Positions 32,430 to 44,893 of a DNA stretch of 64,000 nt are shown in pieces. Numbering within the stretch: position 1 is the stretch's first letter; every line of letters starts with the position of its first letter. The stretch spans positions 3,955,620 through 4,019,619 of the forward strand of contig JAPEUQ010000002.1 of assembly GCA_027946365.1 (NCBI GenBank). The letters run 5' to 3'. Under the pieces are notes generated by a model that was not told where the DNA came from, did not search any database, and worked only from the letters and a program-made list of their open reading frames with translations. Made by a program: the position numbers and the translations under genes. Source of the DNA: Kalmusia sp. IMI 367209 (lineage: Eukaryota > Ascomycota > Dothideomycetes > Pleosporales > Didymosphaeriaceae).

Positions 32430-33640
32430 TAAAACTTGCTATCTAGCACAACAGATAATATATGAACATTGATCCGGTTAGAAAGCTGAGAAGGAGGACC
32501 AAAAGAGGAGACGTTGAAAAGACTGACCCACGGGGGCAGTTCATCAACCTCAGAAAGAGAGTCTCGAGAATCCTTGGATTCTAGCAAAGGTAAAGCCCAG
32601 TGATGGCAAATAGTCTCTAATGACCCACTCATATTAATACAGTGGTTCATGGAATGATGGTGGATCTGTGCAGCGGGTCTGCTGTAGTCCGGTTCTAGTG
32701 ATGAACTTGACCTCGAGTGGATCTTGCCCCGCATAGCGATATGACCATCGCTCGCAAGCCAAAGAAGTGCATAAATAGGATCTCTAAGACTAAAGGCTTT
32801 GAAATGTATAAATATGAGAACTAGAGTCTCAATGGCTCATATACGGTTCAATATGGGCCCGTTTTTCATTCGACGTGGTATACTGTTAATAGAGTTTACG
32901 ATTGCTGCAGCTCTTGTAGACAGGGGTCGGGTCCAGACATCCTAATGCTGTAACATGTTGCTCGAATACGGTCAATCTTGGTCAGAAAAAGCTTTACTTC
33001 GTCGGAGAAATCGACCCAGTTGATGCTCTCGCATCCGCATCGCACTGAAGCATTCCTTGAGGAAACTACTTATTGAATGACCTAGCGCCGTTGAAATCAA
33101 AACATTCGAAGGATCTTTACGCATGCGACCTAGTGGATAACTGAAATCTCGTATGACACTTCTTGTGAGTCGGTCATCCCATCTAACAATTTCAGCTCAA
33201 TGATCGATGGCATGGAGCTCATCGGAAGATGAACCTCCTCACAAGGACCGCTTGCTTCGAGCCAAGCGGACACATTAAATGGGTTCGAGTAGATATCAAG
33301 CATCTCGGAAATCTGGTGACCTTTTTCGGTGCCCTTTTTGAGTCGATGCATAGCGGTGTAAGTCACTCATTGTCATGAAGTTCAAAAGAAAAGTGATTCC
33401 TAACACAGCTCGGAAACTACGACCTCACGAGTTCTAAATGTACGTAAGACATTGTAGTGGAACCATACATACTCATTGCGTCTACTCAAAGCCATAAATC
33501 ATTCGCCTCCGACCTCAGCTGCTTCAAGCTTTGGTAAAGGTTGATTGGCAGATCCAAGAAATCGTCGACGTCTTTCCAGTAGATCTTCAGTGTCGCACCA
33601 GCGTCGACCCAAGTGTAGTAAAGTGTCTGTTACACTAATT
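32430..33640 (-). pseudogene. Decayed HET-domain (heterokaryon incompatibility) gene
   Basis: Read on the minus strand, blocks in the order of a HET protein occur in different frames. First comes TLYYTWVDAGATLKIYW (about 33626-33575), resembling the SYxWGD start of HET. Next is LPINLYQSLKQLRSEANDLWL, followed after a stop and frame shift by VDAMSM (33540-33465), resembling the LWxDALCINQ core. EKGHQISEMLDIYSN and FNVSAWLEASG follow (33320-33255), resembling the MxxIYxxAxxVxxWLG block. Further downstream come CESINWVDFSDEVKLFL (about 33025) and LPPWVSLFN (near 32540), like the usual LPSWVPDW stretch after the domain. In-frame stops and shifts between the blocks make it non-functional unless several introns are invoked. 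HET proteins trigger cell death on fusion of unlike strains; this copy is a relic. Confidence 0.6.
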
Positions 33641-35152
33641 GATTCTTTGCTAATCTGTCAAATATTATGATCTCTGAACCGCAGTCAATTGAATCTAATG
33701 ATTTCTCTTTCGAAAGGAGAAGTAAGCAGATCTGGCTAGGGTTCATGGCAAGATACTTGTCCTAACGGCCATTTCAACTAATAGCCCATCCAGTATTTCG
33801 GACGATATAGCTATAGCTTTTGGTGGGAAGCCCGAATCAGCGGGAGCGGATTGGAATTGAGTGAGACGGTAGATTGGCTTTCTTACCTTTTAAATGTTGG
33901 TAGCGAAGTTCTGTTAGGGTTCTTCTGACCTCTATTTCGGTATAAGTATTCCCTACCTGACTCCACCTAGAGGCTTCGATTTGGCGCACGATCGTCACAT
34001 CTCAATTCTCTGGCCCTGAAAGTTACATACTGTGGCCGTCAGTAGAGTCCATGGTGTGCCCAGAAGACACAAAACATACTGCCTTTGTAACACGACGTTT
34101 TTCCTTTAAAGTTAACGTAACGATAGCGTTATGACCCAATTACGATTATGGTGTGGACTGTGGAATGCGTTGCTAAAATCGGTTATTGACACTCGTAACG
34201 CTAGTAAACGCAGAAGGAGAGAAATCTTTCGAAACAATAAGGGCTGCTTCGCTTTTCATCTTTTTGCTAGGCACGAAACCGCCTTTCCGGCAGCAGGCGT
34301 CGATGCAGCTTCAAGATCAATAGTAGCATATCTTCCCTGCTGGTTCATGACAGTCGCAATCCATTTTCACGCGCTCTGTTTTCTCCAAGCAAGCTGAATG
34401 CTTCAAGTTCCAGAGAGTCTGTTCCCGATGTATATTTGGATCGCGTTGTGCACAGTGGGGACAGAATCCCTCAAACTCGTTCGAACTTGGCGTGTCCGCG
34501 ATATTTGAACGGGAAGCTTCAGTCACTTCGCTGTGATTCCATACCTGTTACCCATGTAAATGCCCTCTTCTGGGTCGCTACGCTATAGCTGCAGATTCCA
34601 AGGTTCCATTTGACACGGTCGCGAGGATGTGCGACCCTTGATAGCACATAGAGATGCACCGAGGCATGATCACGAACACAAATTCATCAAAGTACAAAGC
34701 AACCGTTGAAGTCCAGCGATGAGCGCAAGAAGATGGATGAGGGATGAACGAGGCTATGCTCCTACCGCCTGATGCTGCCAGTTGAGCTTGGCGCTTATTC
34801 AGCCTGCGCCCAACGCTGCCTGAAAATGGACAATATCATTATGTTGAGCAGCAGCCAGCCTGATAGAGCACAATGAATATTACTGTGATAGCCTGCAATC
34901 CATGGACAATATCGTATTATGTGCATATATACTCGCGCATCTAGCATATCAGCAATCCTTGATGACGCGCTCAGAAAGTATGTTTGCATTCTCAGCTGTC
35001 CGCCTCGCTCTCTTTCAAAGCTTTAGTACGTAGTAATTGAAGCGCCCAACTATGATTTCCACTGGAATGCCACCTGCTTAGCGAGAAATCGCCTCATTCT
35101 ACATCGTTCTATCTCACATCCGATGACCTCAACAGCAGCACACCATTAATTT
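33641..35152. other. Intergenic stretch, no supported gene
   Basis: Frames at 34131-34397 (plus) and 34317-34526 (minus) overlap in opposite directions and have no domain. Nothing else is recognised. Confidence 0.45.
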
Positions 35153-36471
35153 CTACTCAAGAGGTCTGGAGAGGTGATGTTCCATCACGTCCTGCACAAT
35201 CCTATGTAACCTCGCCCTCGCCCTCAACACACTCTCAATTCGCTCATTCGACAGATCTTCGTCGTATTTCTGCCCCAAATTATCCGTGATCATATGTAGA
35301 TAACCATATCTCACGCCGCTTCTCACTGCCGCCTGAGCCATCATTCCAATCTCCGGATCCACGAAGTCGAAGTGGTCGACGAGTCCAGTATGCCAGTCTC
35401 TTGTCTCATGTAAGACACTACCCAATGTGACATGCGCCCCCGTAATCGTCGACTCGGCTGCATATTTTGACACAGCCGGCGCAAGCACATTTTCCCACTC
35501 GACAACCCGACCATGGACAAGTGACTCGCCTCCCGTCGCTAGCCAAGCATTCGGCGTGACCCCCGGTTTCAGAACGCCTAGTTTACCTAGATAAATGACC
35601 TCCTTGATGTGGAAATGGGACCTGAGATAATGTACCACTTCGCCCGAAATGCAACCCCAGAAGGCCGGGCGAAAACCCAAGAATGCTACTTTTCTACCCC
35701 TAAAATCCTTGAGAATCCACTGCCAAGGTCCATCACCATGCCACTGATCATCCCCCGTCAGCCGCGGAAGATGCCACACCAACCCGAGAACTACCGTATC
35801 AACACTAACCCCGGGAAATAGCGGCAAATTTGTTCGCTGAAGCGCTGTTTTGACATTCGAACAACTCGACGGCACAAAGAAGACCTTTTCACTCGACGTA
35901 AGCCCAATTTCCCCTTTCTCTTCTTGAATTCGCAAATAACACGCGATAATCTCAGCATAGTGTTCGACATGGTCATATCCCGGGAAGCATTCGATGTATA
36001 AAGTACTGTCTTCGATGCGTGCAGTTGGTCTTTCCCAGTTGAATGGCTTGTCGCGTTTTTCACCGTCAAACGCAATCGAGTCAGGAGAATAGCGAGTGTA
36101 GGTGCCTATAACTACGATAGCGTCAAACCGACGGCAGAGTGCGGTTTGGTGCACTTTGATGTAGAGGTAACGCTCCAGAGACTCGCTCATCGTGTGGGTG
36201 GAGGAATTGGCATCGGCCTTTGGCTTCACCCACTTCGTCCGCGCGTATTTCGTGCTACGGTGAGATAAGATTAGCAAAAGCAATAAATAATGCGTTGTAA
36301 GCTTCATGAGGGCGCAAGGAGAACGTTTAAGACCGCGTATGGCCACGTATTAATTATCGCCTGTTGGTATTTGATGATAAAAACTTACTGCGTCGTTACG
36401 ATATGACCATTTGTCTTCTTGTATTTTTCATGGACGCTGTCGTAGCCATTGGTGGTCGCATGATCGCCCAT
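35153..36471 (-). CDS. Nucleoside-phosphorylase-like enzyme
   Basis: Two exons on the minus strand, 36471-36389 and 36254-35153, give 394 residues. The 134-nt intron has a consensus donor GTAAGT and acceptor CCGTAG and joins MGDHATTNGYDSVHEKYKK... to TKYARTKWVKPKA. The C-terminal half has the layout of the purine/uridine phosphorylase superfamily: VIYLGKLGVLKPG, then ATGGESLVHG, then VDPEIGMMAQAAVRSGV with a Glu (about residue 329) at the ribose-binding position, then YLHMITDN with an Asp (about 350) at the base-binding position. The N-terminal half (FDAIVVIGTYTRYS, VFFVPSSCSN, FLGFRPAFWG) is not the short form of the housekeeping enzymes, and at 394 residues the protein is longer than typical trimeric or hexameric phosphorylases. 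Substrate is unknown. No signal peptide, so probably cytosolic. It is divergent from a NUDIX gene 860 bp away, which hints at a shared nucleotide-related context but does not prove it. Confidence 0.7.
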
Positions 36472-37330
36472 TGTTGAAACGTCCACCAAAAGAGGTCAAT
36501 TACGAAGGAAGTGAGCGTACAAAGAATCTCAATGCAGTTAGCACAACGCTATATCGCTGTCTAAGTGAAAGGTTTTGTGAGTGATGGTGCAGCAATGAGC
36601 AATAGCTTTCTTTTGAATAAATGTCTCGGGCAGCCAAGAACAAAAAGTGGGATATTTGCCCTCCATGGTATCACCATTCTACAACGAAAGGGTCTTTTCG
36701 CGTTTACCTCATGTAGAAATGACTGCATGTGCGGAATTGCCGCCTACGAATGTGATCTCGTGTAACAACTGAGGTGCATGACGCAGACAATTAGCGCGTT
36801 CGAGAGATGCATATCGGGTACAACCCTGGTTGCACCTGTCCCTATTTCAAAAGAGACTTCGATAGTTAGATGATTGCAGTGTTTGAATGATTCGCATTAC
36901 CTCCAGACGCCTCTCGAGGGGCACTGGCAAAACAATCCACAGATAACCTCAAGTGTCAGACGGAGGGCAACCATATGCATACATAGAAATGTGTCTAATG
37001 TCTCGCTGGAAGAGGCTCACCGACTGTACCATGCATACAATGCATAGCCGGACACGAGTCTTCCCGTAGTCTCTCTCTTTACTGGCTCGATGCTACGAAG
37101 GATGATCTCGGACTCTTATGAGGTACTCGGCCCCATAATTATCTGACTACGCCATCTTCGCGCATTACCCCACCTTCTACTTTTGACTAGCTACTATGGC
37201 AACAGCTAGACATATTTGCCGGAGCAAAGACCGGCAAATGATTACCTCTAAGATGATTTTGTGCATTGGAACACTTTAGAATTTGTACTGTGTAGCCGCC
37301 ACCAGTTCCGTTACACAAGCCTCCACAACC
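36472..37330. promoter_or_regulatory. Divergent intergenic region, phosphorylase-like and NUDIX genes
   Basis: About 860 bp between two divergent start codons. One 66-codon frame (36565-36765) has no domain. No specific operator was recognised. Confidence 0.4.
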
Positions 37331-37952
37331 ATGGCGTGCGAAGGTCAGCACCCACGGATTGCAGTCATCGCGATCATTAGCGACTCTAGAGGGCGTGTCG
37401 TCGCTGGCAAACGACTCAGCGCTCTAGGCAAAGGTATCATCCACTCTGAACTTTGGTTTCACGCCTACCTTGCTATCCGGAACATTGTTACACACCATTG
37501 CTAACGAGGTTTTTATATATGTGATGTAGGCCAGTGGTCTTTCCCCGGTGGGCACCTTGATCAAAACGAATCTATCCTCTCTTGCGCAGAGCGTGAAACG
37601 CTCGAAGAGACAGGGCTCCAAGTACGCGGAGTCAAGATCGTTGCTATCACGAATGACGTCTTTGTGGAAGAGGGTAAACACTACGTTTCGATTTTCGCGG
37701 AGTGCGAGCGGATAGATCCGCAGCAGGAACCATTGGTGAGATCTTCGCTTAGACGGGAAGTGGGGCGGGTTGTTGCTGATATCTCGGGCGTAGACACTCG
37801 AGCCGAATAAGTGCGAAGAGTGGACCTGGAGGAGCTGGGAAGAGGTTACAGGGATGATGAAGAGGGACAAAGGGAGAGAAGTGTTCCTGCCGGTCGTGAA
37901 TTTGGTGAAGCAGAACCCGGGGATTAAAGCGATTGTGGGTAATGAGGCTTGA
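37331..37952 (+). CDS. NUDIX hydrolase
   Basis: Three exons, 37331-37433, 37530-37735 and 37794-37952, give 155 residues. Intron 1 (96 nt) has donor GTATCA, branch TTGCTAACG and acceptor ATGTAG. Intron 2 (58 nt) has GTGAGA, TTGCTGAT and GCGTAG. Both joins keep the frame and restore the domain. The Nudix box is at residues 42-64: G42, E48, R56, E57, E60, E61, G63, L64, an exact match to GX5EX7REUXEEXGU. It is preceded by GQWSFPGGHL. The C-terminal EPNKCEEWTWRSWEEV is the usual end of the fold. The length and the VVAGKRLSALGKGQW stretch are close to small MTH1/NUDT15-like enzymes that hydrolyse nucleoside diphosphate-linked or oxidised nucleotide substrates. The substrate cannot be told. No signal peptide, so cytosolic. 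Confidence 0.9.
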
Positions 37953-38723
37953 TATATTGTATAAAACTTGCTAAGTCCAAGTTTTGCGCGACCCGATAAC
38001 TCAAACAAGAAACACAAGGAAAATGATATTACAAAATTCGTTATGGAGAATCGATGCATGATTCGATGTGGCATAGTATGAGTCAAGTTATCATATTATC
38101 AACGACTGAACCTCTGCTACTCAGGCCGTGGCTCAACAAGGGTTACAGACCTATAGTATAACAACTAAGCATGGCGTACCGCGGGTAGCACTTACGCGCC
38201 ATCATTGAATAGAAGTCTCCGAAGCAGTATGATAGCTTGTTCATCTCACTCTAAAGACAAGGTCTCATGACGACATGATCAATCATGGAACGCTTAAAGC
38301 ACAATCTATATTAATACATAAGTCCATGCTAATACAATAAAACGGAAGTGAACTTGAATTTCTACCATTTACGCAAGTAGTAAAGACCCAAGCGTATGTA
38401 AATGAAAGAAGTCGAATACTATAAGTTCTGGGCGATCCTACGCAAAGTGATTGCTGCAGTATTGTGGGCAACTAAGCCGATTTACCTCGAAAAGGACGCA
38501 AGGAATCTTGCTGTCAAGTTATTGGGGTATATGTGAGGACACCCGGATCTTGTTTCTCCCAGTAAGCCACATGAGAGGTAGGTTGCGATGCCAGGTATGA
38601 AAAAATCAGTCGACGTTGCAAAAGTGAACTTGAAAGGGCCCTATAAATGTAATACTGCCTAAGGAATCATCAAGACTACTTTCGAAGCGTCTAAATACCT
38701 ACCCTGATGGCCATATGCTACCC
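37953..38723. other. Intergenic stretch between convergent genes
   Basis: It holds the 3-prime regions of the NUDIX and GH43 genes. No supported gene. Confidence 0.5.
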
Positions 38724-39846
38724 CTACCGATCTATATCGCGGATCTCAAGCCTGCTTCCATCAACATGCACAGTGGCTGTATACACAACCCGCTTTTGGA
38801 TTTTCATTTCATCCGTCAGCCCATGAAAGATGATTCTCGTAGTGTTTTCATTATCAACCCACCGCTGAAAACTTGCACCACCGGGCCCTACAATCTTGCA
38901 TCCGAACTTTGTTCCAGTCTTGAGAAGGGGCTCTTTCACCCTTGCGTACGGACCCTTCACATCTTTGGCTGTCGCGTACTGAACGTCATACGTTCCATCA
39001 CCCGTAAAATGCGTGCTATACGTTAAGAAGTAAACGCCGCCACGCTTAAAGATATATGGTGCTTCCATGTTGTTTCCATCGCTGTAGCCCTGGCCGTTGA
39101 CCTTAAGAAGCTGTTTTGCATTGCCAACCCATTGGACGCCCTCCTTAGCTCCTGAGTTGGCCACTTCTCTAACTTCCAGCCAGTTGGCTGGAATCTCAGT
39201 CTTGTACACAACGTATTGTTTGCCATCTGTGTCTTTAAACCATGCGGGGTCGATAACACCATTCGAGGTACGGTTACACTGGACGAAGTCGCTTACTGGA
39301 TGGTACGGGCCATGAATCTTCTCACTAATGGCACCTCCGATACAGTGCTGGTTTGGCTTTTCCTTGTCATGTGCTGCGAAATACCTAAGGGTGTGTTAGT
39401 AATTGTCGCTAGGAATACATTAACTCTCAGCACGTACATAATGTATTTACCGTCTGTCCTTCGCATGACATCCGGCGCCCATAGGCTTTGGTCTTCCTCT
39501 GTTGCCCATGTCGCCTCTTCGATATACAACAGTCTGTTCTTCTCAAATCGGGTCCATTGGCTCCCAAAATCAGTAGAGCTTGCGCCTCGAACGTCTTTTC
39601 CAGTCCAGGTACCAAAAGTATACCACGTTCCATCAACATTTGTAAGTGCTGGACAAGATGTTAATCTCGAACCTTTCTTCAGCGTTCCGTTACTTGCAAC
39701 GTACATGGATCAGGAAAGGACTGTTGCAGAAAGGGTCCAGCTACCCCGCGACAAATTGCATCGCGTGTTCGCGGTTGGTGAGTAGCCAATAACATCGGTG
39801 ATGCAAGCGCCGAAGCTGTAAAGACGGTAAGAAGTGAGATAAACAT
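38724..39846 (-). CDS. Secreted glycoside hydrolase family 43 enzyme (arabinanase/xylosidase type)
   Basis: Three exons on the minus strand, 39846-39705, 39648-39438 and 39384-38724, give 337 residues. Introns of 56 nt (GTACGT...GTCCAG) and 53 nt (GTACGT, branch TTACTAACA, acceptor CTTAG) both keep the frame. Residues 1-15 (MFISLLTVFTASALA) are a signal peptide. The five-bladed propeller of GH43 is marked by its three acids: D46 in SFPDPSLTNVDGTWY (general base), D163 in NGVIDPAWF (pKa modulator) and E225 in NMEAPYIFKRGGVYFL (general acid). LWAPDVMRR and IIFHG (H305) are further family blocks. GH43 enzymes cut arabinan, arabinoxylan or xylo-oligosaccharides. The exact activity is not decidable by eye, but plant cell-wall breakdown outside the cell is the likely role. 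A TATATAG element on the minus strand lies about 65 bp before the start. Confidence 0.9.
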
Positions 39847-39906
39847 GTTGAAGTGACGTCGATGGAGGTGGAAACAAATTTGATGCAATGCTACTCTTCC
39901 ATTATA

Positions 39907-39916
39907 CGCTATATAT
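39907..39916 (-). promoter_or_regulatory. TATA box of the GH43 gene
   Basis: CATATATAGCG read on the minus strand, about 65 bp upstream of the ATG at 39846. Confidence 0.5.
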
Positions 39917-41497
39917 GGCCGTAACTCGATCACAAACGACGTATAGACCGATCAAATCACCGCGAGCCCATCGCGACAAGGATGAGTATAGGTCTTACAC
40001 AAAGTTTTGGCTACATCGGGCGTTAGCCTCCAACTTCCCCCCACAATCAGTAAGCTTAGGCCATCGTGAGGGATATTTTTGGACACATCCAGGTACATAC
40101 GAAGCTCCGCCTTTGAAGGTCTCTTGTCAGTAGCTCGTCTTACAGCGGACGTGTCAATTGGCAACATCACCTGAGAGGCCCCGAAGCCCGCCGGAGACCT
40201 CCGGAATTCGCAGGCTGTGTTTCGCGCCATGATCATGGCGGTGTTGTATATGTGAAACCTGTCTAATCTATTATGGGCTTAGTGAGGTATAATCCACTAT
40301 GACGATTCTATGCGACACCTCTATTTCTTCACGCCCTCGTCCTAGTGCCTTTCTTTCGTTCAATGTATGCTAACAAGACTACGGTATTCAGCCAATTAAT
40401 GCGAGGACCCGATGCAAAGGGTCGAGATAGTGTTGAGTTGACCCCAAACATCGATGAGAGCAGTGGCGCAGCGGCTGTGATTTTCAACCTGGGCGCATGC
40501 CTGCAAAAGACTACGGCCGCAAAGGAAGTGCTTGCAAAAATACTAATGTATGTCACAAAAAGAAACATGATCGATAAGTTAAGACCAGATCCGATCACTA
40601 GTAATTCCTCTTCCATTTTTTTTTTTTGCCGAACCGACAGCCCATTGAATTTCCCCAATGATGCATGTAATAGTTCTACTGCTATCAAATATCATCAGCA
40701 TTTCCATCCAGTGATTAATTGACGTGCGTTTTCCAGCGTAACGTCACGTTAACGCCAATAATCACAACATGTGAGGCAAGGTGCCGTTAGCATCCGATCG
40801 TCTCGAGCTGCTGCGTCAGCTCATCATACACTACTTGAGGTGTTGCCAGATTGCCGCTTCAGAACTGACCCGGGCGCTCTGAAAACCATAGTGCATTCGG
40901 ACATGAACGCCTTAGCTTTTACTGCCTAAGGAATGACTATTACTGTTCATTCAAGATAAGCGGAACATCATGGATTAGAGTGTATGCAGGGGCGGTGACT
41001 CCTGCCTCAAGCGGAAGTATTCCCTTGACAACGTCTTGTGCTGTGATAGAAAGATTTACGCGTATTATAGCTGTAATTTCAAATTTGAAGATAGACTAGC
41101 GTGGGTCGCGATTGGCCGTCGAAAGCGTGCTCAACATATTGTGTGTTATTAATGTTTGCCAGATCTGCCTCCCTCGATCAACGGCCGATGGCGCATTCCA
41201 CATTGAGGCTTTGGCCTTTGGTGCTCCGAATGCTAATACGTACAGTACCAGGAGGAACGCTAATGATGCAGTGTTGCCATGGGATACCTAGTAAACAAGT
41301 GGGAAAGGCCTCAAACTTTTGTCCCGACTGTCATGACCGTCAAGAAAATGAGGGAGCCACGCAGGCGCATAACGCTACATGTGAACCACCTCTCATTCTC
41401 TCATGAAAGCCTTGTCTGACATATATTAGTGCGAGATGAGAAACTATACATTAATTACCCGCGCTTGGAAGTTCTACCATCCTGCTTTCCCTTAAGA
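39917..41497. other. Intergenic stretch, no supported gene
   Basis: Frames at 40345-40722 (plus) and 40329-40688 (minus) mirror each other and have no domain. A run of T residues lies near 40616-40627. Frame 41101-41406 is likewise anonymous. Confidence 0.45.
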
Positions 41498-43533
41498 TCA
41501 TACATTCCGCATATGTCTTTGCTCTGACATCTGAGCATTATGGCCTGTAGGTAACTCATGGGCCACGTATTCCCCACTGTCAACCTCGTGTGCCGCCCAT
41601 TTCCCTCTGGTGTTTGCGGGAAGTTCCCCTACATAGGGCTGATGCACCTCGTCAGCCGGTGCCTCTACCGGCCGACCCTCGCGTTGTTTTCGCTTGCGTT
41701 TCAGTAGTACTAGCACGCCTACAAGAACGGCCGCCAGAACGACGAGACCGCCAAGCACGCCTCCAGCAATCGCGCCTACGTTCGTCTCCTTCTTTGGGCT
41801 TTGCGAAGAATTGCTAGACCCTGTGCCCTCAGATGACCCCGACGTTGTTATTCCCGTAGGAATTGACTTCTTGAATATGGATCCCAGCCCAGCAGTCTCG
41901 AAGCCTCCGCTCGGCGTGGAACGCGTAGCTTTTCCCTGCTCGTTGCCCCCAATGGCATTGTAAACGACCTTTGGAACTGTATATGAATTGTTCCCATTCG
42001 CCGGAGGCCCATCGTACTCGCTAGTCCATGCCAATTTGGACATATCGAAAAGCCGCAGTCCATAGTTTTGTTGGTCGCAGTCATCCTTGTCTCCCTCCTC
42101 ACCGTACCCAGATGGAACGCCGCCATATGTTAGCATGTACCGCTGACCAACAGCAGTGCAACCGTGAGATTTTCGAGGGGGTGAGTCGACGTCGGCGCGT
42201 ATCCAATGAAACGACGGAACGGTGAGTATCCAAATATCCGAGTAGGCATTGGGCACTGAGTTGTCAGACTCCCCTGCGTACACATAGATATTGTGGCTGC
42301 TACCATCGGGTGCACTAGCTGCAACAGCGCAGAAGTTCGCGCGACCATCGGGGTAGTCGCCATCGCCTTCTACAGTAGTAGCTTGTTTATACCAAGAATC
42401 GGTCGCAGCATCGTAAACAAGAACCGTGCGCATGCTTTCCATAGCGGCGTCTGTAGAACCGTCTCGCCGTCTGCCACCAATGAGGACCCCGATTCCTCCT
42501 CCTGCGGATTGCGTTGAAGGAAGGAAAGAAAATTGGCCACCAACAGTTCCTGTGGTAGTCAGTTGGGTATCCAGGCTGACATTGCGCCATTTAAAAGCGT
42601 CGGCATCGAATGTCAAGAGATTGCCCTGCCCGGTTGTGTCCTCATTGGTTCTGCCTACGTATATCGGTGTGCTAAAAGGGTCCAATTTCCGTGCGCCAGC
42701 GCCGTTCGTGCCGGAGTAGAAGTATGCCTTTCGCGCCGGCGCGTTGTATGCAAACGAGCCGCAGCAGAACGAGTCCAGAACCGAAGAACCTTCACTGGGC
42801 TGGACAGCCGGCTCAACAAGCCATTTGTCTGCCTCGAGATTGTATGTGAAAACCGACCCTCCCTTCACATTTGTGTAATTGGATTGATAGAAGTGTCCAT
42901 CGCGAGCGAGCCAGCCTTCATCATTGACATCCCCGCCCACAAACCAGACACGCTTCGAATCAGCCCAAAATGCGCCGTTCTGGAAAACCGTAGTGTTTCC
43001 AGGTATATCCTTGATGGTTAGGATTGAGCTCTCGTTGAGATTGCGGGCGGTAGTGAAGTCGACAATCCGAAGGTAGTGATCTACATTGAGTGAGCACTTT
43101 GCATATTTTAGGTGAGATCTTTCCTGACTCACTGGTGACTTGGTACGGTGTCTACAATACTATCAGCTCGACCTCTATTAATTTGGGTCCTGGGGGACTT
43201 ACCTCTGTGCCATTTTTCATCCACATTTGTCCGCCTAGTTGGAGAAGTCGCGATTAGCGAACGAACTTTGTCGTGTATGACCCTGGCGCGCCCGAAAAAA
43301 GTTTTACTCACCATACATGTATACTTTGTTGTCGCTTTCAATCACTGGTGTTCATTTGTTGGCATCTTGCAATCGACCAGGTTACAAATGAGCTACATAC
43401 GTTGAACTTCACGACGTTTGCAGTCCTTTAAAGGATCTACATCGGCCATATTCACAGAAATCTGAGCAGCAGTGCCATAGATCGAGAGCACAGCAATCAG
43501 CGCCTCTGCAGGTCGACCACGTGAGAGCTTCAT
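41498..43533 (-). CDS. Kelch-repeat type I membrane protein
   Basis: Five exons on the minus strand, 43533-43401, 43344-43312, 43234-43203, 43151-43133 and 43080-41498, give 599 residues. Donors are GTATGT, GTGAGT, GTAAGT and GTGAGT; acceptors are CCAG, CTAG, GTAG and GTAG. All four joins keep the frame, and the tiny exons restore a kelch blade (NKVYMYGGQMW, then NHYLRIVDF). A signal peptide fits residues 1-24 (MKLSRGRPAEALIAVLSIYG). The ectodomain has repeated Gly-Gly blade motifs: YMYGGQ, VWFVGGDV, VLIGGRRRDG, IYVYAGESDN and YMLTYGGVPSG. A Ser/Gly-rich linker follows, then one membrane helix at about 505-530 (GAIAGGVLGGLVVLAAVLVG) with a KRKRK stop signal and a 70-residue cytosolic tail. 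This layout matches a group of Pleosporalean kelch membrane proteins of unknown function, possibly cell-wall sensors or adhesins. The ligand is unknown. Confidence 0.85.
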
Positions 43534-44393
43534 GATCGCGCTGCAGAGCGCAACACCAGGTAGTATTAAAACGACCTAAGTGTCGTCGTGAAAGAGTACC
43601 GAACGTGAGGGGCGAGACGAGAAGTGAAAGCAGAGCGCAGCGTCGGGAATGTAGAAAGGGAGGCAGACGATTATGCATGGCGTCGGGGCTGGTCATGCAC
43701 GCTAAGATTGCCTTGGGGGCCACAATGCGACAACATCTAGCGCGACACGGGTGCTGACACATGAGGAAGGCTGAATTGAGACGAGTTCAAAGGACCAAAG
43801 CGCGTAGTCAAGCCTAATGATTTAATAGATGACTCTGCAATGATCAAAACCACAATAATCGCCATTACGATGGGTCATTCTCGTCTACAGATGAACCATA
43901 ACCTTAATTTCGCATCATCGCTTCCTTTGCCAATCACAAGCCCCCTACCCCGAGTGCTTTTAGCTTGATGGGCATGTCTTCCTCTGCAGCGCAAATTCCT
44001 CAGCCACAAGCCTCTCCATTTCCCTAATCTCTCGTCACCACGATAAACTAGATAAAACCTTCATTTACAGCTAGAATGTTATCTAGAGCGATTCAAGTGT
44101 AAACTATTAGTGAGAATGATTATGCGGCCGAGGAAGCTGCTACATATACGAACATGGCTTGGAGAATTGAGGAATCTAGAAACTCGAGCAGTACTTCACT
44201 ATTTTATAGATGTTACGTACCTTCGGCTCTCAATTAAACGTTATAATATAAGGTCTTTCTTCGCCTTTCGGCACAGGTTTATAAGCACCATAAACATAAA
44301 TGAAACTATTTCCTTCTATGGCCAAATCACATAGACACTTTAATGCCGTCGTCTTATTCTCCAATCTAAACTACTTACGACATTAATTTATAA
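43534..44393. other. Intergenic stretch, promoter side of the kelch gene
   Basis: No supported gene. The frame at 44110-44334 has no domain and runs into the AT-rich block. Normal composition ends near 44340-44390. Confidence 0.5.
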
Positions 44394-44893
44394 AAAGAGT
44401 TAATATAATAAGCTTAATGTCCTAAGTAAAAACGTCTAGAATTATTAATCTACTTTAAGGATGAAGGGCTCAATAGGCCATGTATTTAATAGATTTAATT
44501 AATAATAATATCATTTTCTTATATTATATATCTATCGAGTAGACGATATCTATAATAAGTATATTATAAATATAATATTATATAAAACCTATAGATTATT
44601 TATAAATCTATCTCTTATATATCTTATACTTAATAATAAGCTTACTACTAGTTATTTCTATATTAATATTAAAGGACGTAGGCTTATCTAGATCCTATAC
44701 TCTATAAATTTATAAGGAGTAAAGTATATAATCCTATAATAATATAATTATATAATAATTTCTTACTAAGAGTATTATATAGATGAGGCGCTAGAAGTAT
44801 ACTAATATAATATCCTTAAAATATAAAAAGATAGAGAATAAAAAATAGATTTTAATTTTATTATTATTTAAGAAAGACTTATTATTATATTTA
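44394..44893. other. AT-rich RIP-mutated sequence left of element C
   Basis: Nearly free of CA and TG, with no open frame. I could not match it to another part of the window. Confidence 0.5.

Noticed and set aside
40329..40722. Overlapping 119- and 125-codon frames on opposite strands
   Set aside because: They mirror each other, have no domain, and contain a long homopolymer translated as a run of Phe or Lys.
44110..44334. 74-codon frame MRMIMRPRKLLHIRTW at the edge of the AT block
   Set aside because: No domain, no upstream promoter sign, and AT-driven codon content.
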